NCBI GenBank assembly: GCA_040255445.1
Contig: JBDZUZ010000081.1
Location: 1-17,348, forward strand
DNA from: JBDZUZ01 sp040255445
GTDB taxonomy: Bacteria > Planctomycetota > Phycisphaerae > Phycisphaerales > UBA1924
Length of the DNA stretch: 17,348 bases
Direction: 5' to 3'
The position numbers and the translations under genes were made by a program. Under the pieces are notes generated by a model. That model saw nothing but the letters and a program-made list of their open reading frames with translations, was not told the origin of the DNA and ran no database searches. Below are positions 7,541 to 13,522 of this stretch, piece by piece (within the stretch, counting starts at the first letter, position 1; every line of letters begins with the position of its first letter).

Positions 7541-7996
7541 TTAGTCGCCGGGGTCTGTGGGGGCCAGACGGGGTTGGCTGGCCGGCTCGGCGTCGCCGCG
7601 GAGGACGCGGGCGCGTTGGAGGAGTTCATCCTCGAACTGCTCCCGCGGCATGGTCGTTTCCAGCGCGGGCTGGAGTTTGAAGTGCCAGCGGATGGTGGTG
7701 TCGACGGGGAGCGCTGAGACGGCGAAGTCGACGGGCGGGTACTCGTAGATTGGGGTGTTGGCCTTGGCTTTGGTCCGGAGCGGTTCGAAGCCGGGGGCTT
7801 CCACGCGGACGTCGTAGACACCGTAATAGACGAAGTCGGCCTCGATGGGTGTGCGGCCCAGTTCGCGGTCGTTGACGCTGACCAGCGCGCCCGAGGGCTC
7901 GGAGGTGATCATCACGCGGCGCTGTGAGCAGCCGGCGAGTCCCGCGGCGAGCGTCAGCGCGGCGGAAACGAGGGCGATGTTGGTCGGGCGGGGCAT
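7541..7996 (-). CDS. PEGA-domain lipoprotein
   Basis: A 151-residue protein with a lipoprotein signal: short basic start, hydrophobic run and lipobox LAGC (Cys23), so it is probably lipid-anchored. Residues 30-73 form a PEGA domain (ITSEPSGALVSVNDRELGRT, then VYYGVYDVRVEAPGFEP). This is a beta-rich surface module that often appears in envelope proteins and S-layer-like contexts. The remainder is beta-rich with a Pro/Ala-rich tail. ATG 7996 overlaps the TGA of lptB by one base (TGATG); a GTG at 7999 is a possible alternative. Coupling to lptB suggests an envelope job related to LPS transport, though no sequence feature proves this. Lipoprotein and PEGA calls are firm; the role is unknown. Confidence 0.82.
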   Translation of the reverse strand: MPRPTNIALVSAALTLAAGLAGCSQRRVMITSEPSGALVSVNDRELGRTPIEADFVYYGVYDVRVEAPGFEPLRTKAKANTPIYEYPPVDFAVSALPVDTTIRWHFKLQPALETTMPREQFEDELLQRARVLRGDAEPASQPRLAPTDPGD

Positions 7997-8823
7997 CACG
8001 GGCGAGAGTGTACGGCGGAGGGTTTCGCGCTGGTCTGGCCGGCGGGTTCGCGCGGCGGCTGGCCGGCGGCATCGGGCAGGTCGTCGAACTCGTCGCCGCG
8101 GAAGAGGTTGCCCAGGTAGGCGCGCTTCACCATGTCGTTGTTGATGAGCTGGCGGGGTGTGCCCTCGGCGAGCACCTTGCCGCTGTCGATGATGTAGGCC
8201 CGGTCGCAGACGCGGAGGGTCTGCTGGACGTTGTGGTCGGTGATGAGGAAGGCGATGCCGCGGTCGGCGAGGCGGCGGATCTCGGCCTGCAGGTCCTCGA
8301 CGGCGATGGGGTCGACGCCGCTGAAGGGTTCATCGAGGAGGATGAGCCGCGGCTCGGTGACCAGGGCGCGGGCGATCTCGAGCTTGCGGCGTTCGCCGCC
8401 GGAGCAGGTGCGGGCCTGGTGTTTGGCTTTATGCGAAAGACCGAACTGCTCGAGGAGGGCGGCGGCCCGCGCCTTGCGGTCGGCGCGGGAGAGGTCGCGG
8501 GTCTCGAGGATGGCGAGCAGGTTCTGCTCGGCGGTGAGGCGGCCGAAGATCGAGGGCTCCTGCGAGAGGTAGCCCATGCCCAGCCGGGCCCGCTTGTACA
8601 TCGGGAGCTGGCCGACATCCTGACCGGCGAAGGTGACGCGGCTGCGTCCGCCCTGGTCGGGGTCGATCATGCCGATGGTCATGCGGAAGCTGGTGGTCTT
8701 GCCCGCGCCGTTGCGGCCGAGCAGACCGACAACCTCGGCGCGGTCGACGTGGAACGAGACATCGTCGACGACGGTGCGGCCGCCGAAGGACTTACGCAGA
8801 TTGATGGCCTGGAGCAGGGGCAT
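7996..8823 (-). CDS. lptB: LPS export ABC transporter ATPase LptB
   Basis: A 275-residue ABC ATPase. Walker A is GRNGAGKTT; the Q-loop lies in MGYLSQEPSIFGRLT; the signature is CSGGERRKLEIARAL, close to the LptB form LSGGERRRVEIARAL; Walker B is LILLDEPFSGVDPIAV; and the switch is TDHNV. The FSGVDPIAV sequence and the EPSIFGRLT segment are diagnostic of LptB. With LptF and LptG, LptB powers extraction of LPS from the inner membrane. About 30 extra Pro/Ala-rich residues follow the usual end. The start is ATG 8823, where the family begins; an upstream extension to 8922 would add a low-complexity lead and is rejected. TACACT (8834-8839) lies 10 bases before the ATG. A probable permease partner is encoded at 15682-16818. 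Confidence 0.93.
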   Translation of the reverse strand: MPLLQAINLRKSFGGRTVVDDVSFHVDRAEVVGLLGRNGAGKTTSFRMTIGMIDPDQGGRSRVTFAGQDVGQLPMYKRARLGMGYLSQEPSIFGRLTAEQNLLAILETRDLSRADRKARAAALLEQFGLSHKAKHQARTCSGGERRKLEIARALVTEPRLILLDEPFSGVDPIAVEDLQAEIRRLADRGIAFLITDHNVQQTLRVCDRAYIIDSGKVLAEGTPRQLINNDMVKRAYLGNLFRGDEFDDLPDAAGQPPREPAGQTSAKPSAVHSRP

Positions 8824-8900
8824 CGGTCCAGAGAGTGTAGGTGAAGGCGGGCGGGGAGGGGTGTGGGCCGCCACGGTGGCGGGGCAGCCCAGGGCCTGCC

Positions 8901-9803
8901 TCAGCCCAGCCGGCCGCGCCACATCTGCAGGGCCTCGTGCTTGGTGAGGTCGAACTTGAGCGGTGTGACGGTGATGTCACCCTTGAGCAGGTGGTCGACA
9001 TCCGAGCCGGGGTCGGTGCCGTGGAAATCCAGTCCGTAGCCCGCGGCCCAGTAGTAGGTGTTGCCCGAGGGACTCTCGCGGCGCTCGTACTTGTCGACCA
9101 GGCCGTGGATGTTCATGGGGCAGACATGGACGGCGGGCATGGGGGAATCGGGCGTGAGCGCGGGGTCTTCGGTGACGGGGACATTGATACTGATGCACTC
9201 GTACGGCTTCAAAGGCCCCGCGGCGAGGACCTTTTCGAGCGCGTGGCGGGCGCGGAGGGCGCCGATGTCGAAGCGGGGCTTGCCCTTGCCGAGCATCATG
9301 CTGACGGCGATCGACGGCACACCGAGAAATGCGCCCTCGATCGCCGCGGCGACAGTGCCGGAGTAGATGACATTGATGCCGCAGTTGGCGCCGGCGTTCA
9401 TGCCGCTGATGAGGAGATCGGGGCGGGAGCGGCGGCCGTCGGGGCCGGCGCCGAATCTCTCGGGCCAGAGAGAGGAGACGGCGAGTTTGACGCAGTCGGC
9501 GGGGCGGCCGTCGACGGCGATGCCGATGCCCGGGTCCAGGCCCGCATCGACCGCGGCGACGACGCCGTCGGAGAACGCGCCGGTGCGGGGGAGCTCGACG
9601 TCCTCGACCATGAGGGGTTCGTGGAAGGTGACGCCGTGGCTGGTGGCGGACTGGACGGTGAGGGGGGCGACGGTGAGGAGGCTGGACAGCTTGTGGCCGC
9701 CGGCGGTGAAGGGGCCGCGGCCGTGGGCCCCGAGCAGGGCGCTCCGCAGGGCCATGATGCCCGGGGCACGGATGCCGTCGTCGTTGGTGAGCAGGATTCG
9801 CAT
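8901..9803 (-). CDS. surE: 5'/3'-nucleotidase SurE
   Basis: A 300-residue SurE, a metal-dependent phosphatase acting on nucleoside monophosphates and used in stationary-phase stress survival. The N terminus MRILLTNDDGIRAPGIMALR holds the paired metal-binding aspartates (NDDG). The block ISGMNAGANCGINVIYSGTV, followed by AAAIEGAFLGVPSIAVSM, holds the serine and asparagine ligands and the classic SurE signature. INVPV and YYWAAGYGLDFHGTDPGSD match the C-terminal half. It is longer than the roughly 250-residue norm, with an insert around residues 40-70. ATG 9803 is unambiguous because the conserved strand starts at once; TAACCT (9809-9814) ends 5 bases before it. It is followed by lptB after 77 bases on the same strand. 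Confidence 0.95.
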   Translation of the reverse strand: MRILLTNDDGIRAPGIMALRSALLGAHGRGPFTAGGHKLSSLLTVAPLTVQSATSHGVTFHEPLMVEDVELPRTGAFSDGVVAAVDAGLDPGIGIAVDGRPADCVKLAVSSLWPERFGAGPDGRRSRPDLLISGMNAGANCGINVIYSGTVAAAIEGAFLGVPSIAVSMMLGKGKPRFDIGALRARHALEKVLAAGPLKPYECISINVPVTEDPALTPDSPMPAVHVCPMNIHGLVDKYERRESPSGNTYYWAAGYGLDFHGTDPGSDVDHLLKGDITVTPLKFDLTKHEALQMWRGRLG

Positions 9804-9989
9804 GGGCGAGGTTACGCCGGCGGTGCGGCGTGCCGGGGCGTCCTCGTGTGACGGCGAGGCGTGGCGGGGCAGGGCGGGGCGTGGCGGGGCGGGCCGTGGC
9901 GTGATGGGGGCGTGGCGGTTAGAGTGTGACCACCGGCTCCGGGGGCATCTTTCCGCGGCGGCGGCTACTTTGGATCGAGGGCGAGCGCC
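9804..9989. promoter_or_regulatory. Divergent intergenic region surE / FHA gene with G-rich tract
   Basis: These 186 bases lie between divergent starts. Bases 9866-9893 hold five runs of three or four G (9866-9869, 9872-9874, 9876-9879, 9886-9889, 9891-9893) separated by 1-6 bases. This meets the usual definition of a potential G-quadruplex on the plus strand. TAGAGT (9920-9925) could be a -10 box for the FHA gene, and TAACCT (minus, 9814 to 9809) one for surE. All of this is motif-level evidence only. Confidence 0.35.
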
Positions 9990-10370
9990 ATGGCTTCACT
10001 GATCGTCGCTTCGGGGCAGCAGGAGGGGATGTACCTGCCGCTGGGCAAGGGCACCAAGGTCATCGGCCGCGGCGAGAACGTGCCGCTGCAGATCGCGGAC
10101 GATCCGCGGATCTCGCGGCACCATGTGCAGGTGCGGTACGAGGCATCGAAGGATGCGTACATCGCGCTGGACATGAAGAGCGCAAACGGCACGTTCGTCT
10201 CGGGCGTGAAGCTGACGGGCGAGGTGCAGCTCAAGGACGGTGATGAGATCCGGATCGGGGATACGAAGATCATCTTCACGATGACGGACCCGACGGATCA
10301 GCCCAACGCGCTTGAGGTCTTGAAGAAGGTCGGGGAGCGGAAGCGGAGCACGTTGATCAATAAGGAGTGA
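9990..10370 (+). CDS. Small FHA-domain protein
   Basis: A 126-residue protein that is almost entirely one forkhead-associated domain, a module that binds phosphothreonine peptides. The key residues are present: GTKVIGRGENVPLQI (Gly-Arg of the first loop), ISRHHVQV (Ser-Arg-His of the second loop), and SANGTFVSG (Asn-Gly of the third loop). A short basic tail GERKRSTLINKE follows; its threonine could be a phosphorylation site, but that is a guess. It would act in Ser/Thr-kinase signalling; no kinase or phosphatase gene is in the window. It stands alone between a divergent surE and the repeat-rich region. The ATG follows GAGG at a slightly long distance. Confidence 0.93.
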   Translation: MASLIVASGQQEGMYLPLGKGTKVIGRGENVPLQIADDPRISRHHVQVRYEASKDAYIALDMKSANGTFVSGVKLTGEVQLKDGDEIRIGDTKIIFTMTDPTDQPNALEVLKKVGERKRSTLINKE

Positions 10371-10403
10371 GGGCGGGAGAGTCCTTCCGCGCGGAGGGAG
10401 GAG

Positions 10404-10423
10404 CCGACTGCGCGAGCAGTCGG
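10404..10423 (+). terminator. Hairpin A downstream of FHA gene, possible terminator
   Basis: CCGACTGC, loop GCGA, GCAGTCGG is a perfect 8-bp stem with a GNRA-type tetraloop, 33 bases after the FHA stop. A T-rich stretch (GTTTCCTTTT, 10432-10441) follows 8 bases later, so it could terminate FHA transcription, although the T tract is not adjacent to the stem. The same structure recurs in opposite orientation at 10468-10487 and 10605-10624 with one compensatory pair change. Confidence 0.45.
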
Positions 10424-10430
10424 TGGGGCC

Positions 10431-10520
10431 CGTTTCCTTTTGACCATCCGAAGAAGACGCCGGCGCTCCGATTGCTCGCGCAATCGGCTCTTGCGCGCGT
10501 CGACGCACATCACGCGAGCG
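10431..10520. repeat. 90-base direct repeat, copy 1, with hairpin B
   Basis: This unit runs from CGTTTCC to CACGCGAGCG and recurs 137 bases downstream at 10568-10657. I count 10 mismatches in 90 positions with no gaps. Inside it, 10468-10487 reads CCGATTGCTCGCGCAATCGG, an 8-bp perfect stem with a 4-base loop. Read on the minus strand the loop is GCGA, as in hairpin A. I see no coding signal in it. Confidence 0.85.
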
Positions 10521-10521
10521 T

Positions 10522-10535
10522 CCTAGCGCGCTAGG
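10522..10535. repeat. 14-base perfect palindrome
   Basis: CCTAGCGCGCTAGG is a perfect palindrome centred between 10528 and 10529. It can be extended by three more pairs (GCG/CGC) if one T is bulged. It sits between the two 90-base repeat copies. It could be a protein-binding site or a structural spacer; nothing else in the sequence decides this. Confidence 0.6.
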
Positions 10536-10567
10536 CGCAACCGTTGGCGCGGGCCATCGGCGGCTTC

Positions 10568-10657
10568 CGTTTCCTACTGATCAGCCGAAGTAGACACCGG
10601 CGCTCCGATTGCTCGCGCAATCGGCTCTTTCGTGCGTCGATGCACATCACGCAAGCG
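10568..10657. repeat. 90-base direct repeat, copy 2, with hairpin C
   Basis: Second copy of the unit at 10431-10520, same orientation, about 89 percent identical by eye. Hairpin C (10605-10624) is identical to hairpin B, while the flanks have drifted, so the hairpin core is the best conserved part. Neighbouring copies plus an inverted relative (hairpin A) look like a REP/BIME-type extragenic cluster. Confidence 0.85.
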
Positions 10658-10666
10658 ATGGTGAAC

Positions 10667-10696
10667 CCACCACGGTCGCGGAGCCGACCGTGATGG
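10667..10696. terminator. Inverted repeat downstream of the PLP enzyme gene
   Basis: CCACCACGGTCG, loop CGGAGC, CGACCGTGATGG forms a 12-bp stem with one mismatch (10670 against 10693). It begins 32 bases after the stop of the minus-strand PLP gene, where a transcript end is expected. There is no U-run on either strand, so intrinsic termination would be atypical; mRNA 3'-end protection is another possibility. Confidence 0.45.
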
Positions 10697-10728
10697 CACG
10701 AACCGTGATCGCATCGACGGCTTCGACC

Positions 10729-12609
10729 TCACCGCATCAGCGTTTCCATGCCCGGCTGGCTCTCGACGTAGCGCTGGTGGACCTGGGTGTAGTGCTTCTT
10801 GAAGATCGCATCGCACTCGGCGGGGGTTGGGAATTTCTTGCTGAAGCCTGGGACGACGCTGTCGATCGTCGCCGCGGCGGCGTTGATGAGGTGGGCCATC
10901 AGGGTGCGGGGGTCCTCGGCGCCGACGGCGACGCGGACGGTGGTGGGCGTGATGCCCGCCGCGGCGAGGGCCTGCTCGCTCATCTCCGAGTGGCTGGTGA
11001 TCGCGGGGCAGAGGACGACGGTGTTGGGCTGGCCCAGCGAGACCTGGTGGCCGAAGATGGGATCGAGGCAATCGAAGAAGCGCTGGAAGGTGGCGCGGTC
11101 GATGTTGGGACGGGCGCCGCGTGACTTGCCGCTGGCTTTGCCCTCGAAGTCGAAAGTGAAGAGCGGCGCGGGGAAGCCCAAGTGCAGCACCTTCTCGCGG
11201 ATCGGGGCGTTCTCGTTGTCGGGCACCGCGTTGGACTTCACATTGATATCGGGGTGGCGGCCGAGGAACTCGGTGAAGGCCAGCGTGTTGGCGATCTTCT
11301 GCAAGAGCCGCTGCTCGAGCGTGTGGATGCCGTTGATGACCTCGTAGGCCTTGTCGCTGTCGAGGAACGCGCCCTTGACGTAGTACACGTTCCAGAAGAG
11401 CGTCTCGTCCCAGGAGTAGGTGCGCTCGGAGCCGTCGGGCGCGATGCCCTTGACGCTCTCGTGCTTGCCCATGAACATCCGCTCGTTGCGGCCGATGACG
11501 ACGCCGGCGGTGGTCGAGCCGTGGCCGGCGAGGTCCTTGGTGTAGGAGTGGATCACGAAGTCGGGGCGCTCGAGGATGTTCTTCTTCTGGAGCGGGCGGT
11601 GGAGGAAGGGCGTGCCAACGGTCGAATCGCAGATGACGGTGAGGCCGCGTTCGTGGGCCGCCTTGCAGATCGCGGGGACATCGAGCACGTAGCCGTGCGG
11701 GTTGCAGGGGCTCTCGATGTAGACATAGATCTCGCGGCCGGCCTTGAGGCGGTCGGCGTTGGCGGCCTTGACCTTGTCGAAGGCCTCGATGAACTCCTCG
11801 ACCGTGTAGAAGTCGGCGAAGTTGACGGAGACATCGAGGTTGCTCTTCTTGGCGAACCAGTCGTGCATGAGCTGGTAGGTGCCGCCGTAGACATTGCGGC
11901 TCGCGAGGATGACATCCTGGTAGCCCACCAGATGGCTGAGCACCGCATCGACCGCGGCCATGCCGGAATTGAAGTTCCACGCGAAGTACTCGGAGGCGTA
12001 GGGCCCGGCCTCGAGATCGACGATGTGGTTGGCGAGACTGACGTTGGTCGGATTGAGCAGACGCGAGTAGACCTCGAGCATCAGCTCCTTGCCCTGGAAG
12101 GCATCATCGACCCACTCGGCGCAGGCGTAGATGTAGGTCGCGGTCCGCGTGATGACCGGCTTGGCGGCGAAGATGGCGGTGACGTTGTCAAAGACCGGGT
12201 AGGGGCCCTTGGGGAGGCGCTGGCTGGTCTCGGTGACGAGGCTCTGGTAGGTCTTGCGGAAGGGGTTCTGCAGCGTGTCGAGCATCTTGGCGAGCTGGAA
12301 GCAGAGGAACTTCTGCGCGGCGAAGCGCTCGATGCGGTCCTTGCGGGGGAGCTGGGTGAGCTCGCGGACGGTGATCTCCCACATCCGCTTGAGGTCGGCG
12401 TGGCCGACATACAGCGACCGCGCCAGCTCGCTGAGCCGCTCGCCGTACTCGCCGTTGGGGTCGATGCCGTAATGGGCGAGCTGTTCGGCGACCAGGCCGT
12501 CGATGTCCTTGGCCTGTGTGGACTTCCGCCGCGGCGAGATCTCGCGGGCGAGGGCGAAGTCGCTGGAGTGGTCCACATCGGGGGGGGTCTGGTGCGGTGT
12601 CGTGGTCAT
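10729..12609 (-). CDS. Cys/Met-metabolism-type PLP-dependent enzyme with long N-terminal extension
   Basis: A 626-residue fold-type I PLP enzyme of the trans-sulfuration (cystathionine synthase/lyase) family. FNSGMAAVDAVL (213-224) and NVYGGTY (239-245) bind the cofactor. ICDSTVGTP (326-334) supplies the Asp that pairs with the pyridine nitrogen. SYTKDLAGHGSTTAGVVIGR (355-374) carries the Schiff-base lysine, Lys358. TVRVAVGAEDP (557-567) is the C-terminal arginine motif. The family norm is about 400 residues. Here about 200 residues precede the core and about 45 follow it, and neither resembles a domain I can name. The reaction is therefore open: a C-S lyase, a gamma-synthase or something new. 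ATG 12609 is chosen because a TACCAT hexamer (12616-12621) ends 6 bases before it; the 50-codon upstream extension is Arg/Pro-rich and not protein-like. Confidence 0.85.
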   Translation of the reverse strand: MTTTPHQTPPDVDHSSDFALAREISPRRKSTQAKDIDGLVAEQLAHYGIDPNGEYGERLSELARSLYVGHADLKRMWEITVRELTQLPRKDRIERFAAQKFLCFQLAKMLDTLQNPFRKTYQSLVTETSQRLPKGPYPVFDNVTAIFAAKPVITRTATYIYACAEWVDDAFQGKELMLEVYSRLLNPTNVSLANHIVDLEAGPYASEYFAWNFNSGMAAVDAVLSHLVGYQDVILASRNVYGGTYQLMHDWFAKKSNLDVSVNFADFYTVEEFIEAFDKVKAANADRLKAGREIYVYIESPCNPHGYVLDVPAICKAAHERGLTVICDSTVGTPFLHRPLQKKNILERPDFVIHSYTKDLAGHGSTTAGVVIGRNERMFMGKHESVKGIAPDGSERTYSWDETLFWNVYYVKGAFLDSDKAYEVINGIHTLEQRLLQKIANTLAFTEFLGRHPDINVKSNAVPDNENAPIREKVLHLGFPAPLFTFDFEGKASGKSRGARPNIDRATFQRFFDCLDPIFGHQVSLGQPNTVVLCPAITSHSEMSEQALAAAGITPTTVRVAVGAEDPRTLMAHLINAAAATIDSVVPGFSKKFPTPAECDAIFKKHYTQVHQRYVESQPGMETLMR

Positions 12610-12852
12610 GGGGCCATGGTAGGAAATGAGGCGCGGCGGCACCCGGCGTGTGCGAGAACCGGTTTCACGCGGGGCGGGGCAGGTCCGGGAATATCGCGAG
12701 GGGGAATGGCGCAAGCCTCTGGCCGCGCACCGCTTGCGCCCGGGGGGCGAGCGGCCCATCCGCCGCGGTGTTGCGAACCGTTTTCATCTCCGCGGTCGGC
12801 GGCATCCGCGCGGGGATGCGGTTGGTATCTTCTGGTAGAGGGAGAAGAAGCC
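12610..12852. promoter_or_regulatory. Divergent promoter region, PLP enzyme / VOC protein, with operator-like repeat
   Basis: On the minus strand TACCAT (12621 to 12616) ends 6 bases before the PLP-gene ATG. On the plus strand TATCTT (12826-12831), preceded by TGG as in an extended -10 promoter, lies 21 bases before the VOC ATG, leaving room for the GGAG site at 12841-12844. A 9-bp perfect inverted repeat, GGCGCAAGC (12708-12716) and GCTTGCGCC (12732-12740), sits midway with a 15-base spacer. Two similar words, GAGAACCGGTTTCAC (from about 12654) and GCGAACCGTTTTCAT (from about 12772), flank it. Confidence 0.4.
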
Positions 12853-13281
12853 ATGAACGCACAAGCCGCCGGAACCCGGGCCCGCCTGTTGATGGGCCGA
12901 CCGTGCCTGCTCGTGAAGGATCTCGAGCGGGCGACCGTGTACTACCGCGACACCCTTGGGTTCACGCCGCGGACCGGCGATGCGGGCGGGATCATCCTCG
13001 AGCGTGATGGTGTGGGCCTGCTGATCCGCGCGGTGGCGCCGGGCGAGGAGCCGCGGACCAACGCGACGATCGCGGTCGATGACGGGGCGGGGGCGGACCT
13101 GGTGATCTGCTGCACGAACGCGGATGCGCTCTTCCGCGAGCTGGCGGGGGAGGGTGCGCTGGTGGCGCATCCGCCGATCGTTGTTGACGGCGCGCGGAGC
13201 AAACGGTTCGCGATCTTCGACCTGGATGGTCATGTGATCACGTTCCACGAAGAGCTCGCGGTGATCACGTCGCAGAATTGA
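12853..13281 (+). CDS. VOC (glyoxalase/bleomycin-resistance fold) protein
   Basis: A 142-residue single-domain vicinal-oxygen-chelate protein. It has the usual opening PCLLVKDLERATVYYRDTLG (FxxDxxxAxxFYxxxLGF-like), a mid-protein ADLVICCTNADALFRELAGE second module, and the terminal RFAIFDLDGHVITFHEE. The first metal ligand, normally His six residues before the conserved Asp, is Pro here, while the final Glu remains, so metal catalysis is doubtful. A binding or resistance role is possible; the substrate is unknown. The ATG is supported by GGAG at 12841-12844, 8 bases upstream. A much longer open frame in the same register begins at 11182 but runs antisense through the PLP gene and is not real. 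It is divergent from the PLP gene. Confidence 0.88.
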   Translation: MNAQAAGTRARLLMGRPCLLVKDLERATVYYRDTLGFTPRTGDAGGIILERDGVGLLIRAVAPGEEPRTNATIAVDDGAGADLVICCTNADALFRELAGEGALVAHPPIVVDGARSKRFAIFDLDGHVITFHEELAVITSQN

Positions 13282-13292
13282 TGATTTTCGTG

Positions 13293-13326
13293 GCACCGAT
13301 GTCACGGCTTTGCGGGACATCGGAGC
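13293..13326. repeat. Imperfect inverted repeat after the VOC gene
   Basis: GCACCGATGTC (13293-13303) and GACATCGGAGC (13316-13326) pair with one mismatch around a 12-base loop, 11 bases after the VOC stop. The arm is the same word as in the tandem repeat at 13439-13518, so the two belong to one repeat family. It may serve as a 3'-end structure. Confidence 0.6.
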
Positions 13327-13438
13327 TGCGGATGTTTTGCATCTTCATTGCACGGGCTGCTGGCGCGGGGTGGGTTGCAGCGCGCGCGGGCAGGGGCTGC
13401 GCGAGCGGGGTGTCCAATGTGGGTGCGGGGTCGGTGAA

Positions 13439-13522
13439 GCACCGATGTCCTCAGAGCAGGACATCGGTGCCACGTCAAAGCAGGACATCGGTGCCACGTC
13501 GAGGCAGGGCATCGGTGCTTGA
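13439..13522. repeat. 24-base tandem repeat with an inverted first copy
   Basis: Units start at 13457, 13481 and 13505, exactly 24 bases apart. The first two, CAGGACATCGGTGCCACGTC plus AAAG or GAGG, differ in two positions. The third keeps CAGGGCATCGGTGC and then diverges. Upstream, GCACCGATGTCCT (13439-13451) is the perfect complement of AGGACATCGGTGC (13458-13470), giving a 13-bp hairpin with a 6-base loop. It lies between convergent genes. The period is eight codons and the frame is open, but no credible start or protein surrounds it, so I treat it as non-coding. Confidence 0.85.

Noticed and set aside
8824..8922. An N-terminal extension of LptB by 33 codons
   Set aside because: The extension is Pro/Ala-rich, is absent from LptB proteins, and covers the TACACT promoter-like box.
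8841..9851. A 336-codon plus-strand frame
   Set aside because: Antisense to surE, with a repetitive acidic/Gly composition and no motif.
10431..10657. Possible CRISPR array
   Set aside because: Only two copies of a 90-base unit with one spacer-like gap of 47 bases; the unit is too long and no cas genes are nearby.
10574..11980. A 468-codon minus-strand frame partly in another register of the PLP gene
   Set aside because: It overlaps the PLP enzyme in a different frame and reads as His/Arg/Pro-rich noise.
11182..12852. A long upstream extension of the VOC reading frame
   Set aside because: It is antisense to the PLP enzyme and lacks protein-like composition. The VOC fold begins at ATG 12853 with a good ribosome binding site.
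13310..13522. A 70-codon plus-strand frame encoding QDIGATSK-type repeats
   Set aside because: The repeat keeps frame only because its period is 24 bases. There is no start signal and the rest is compositionally odd, so a non-coding repeat is the simpler view.
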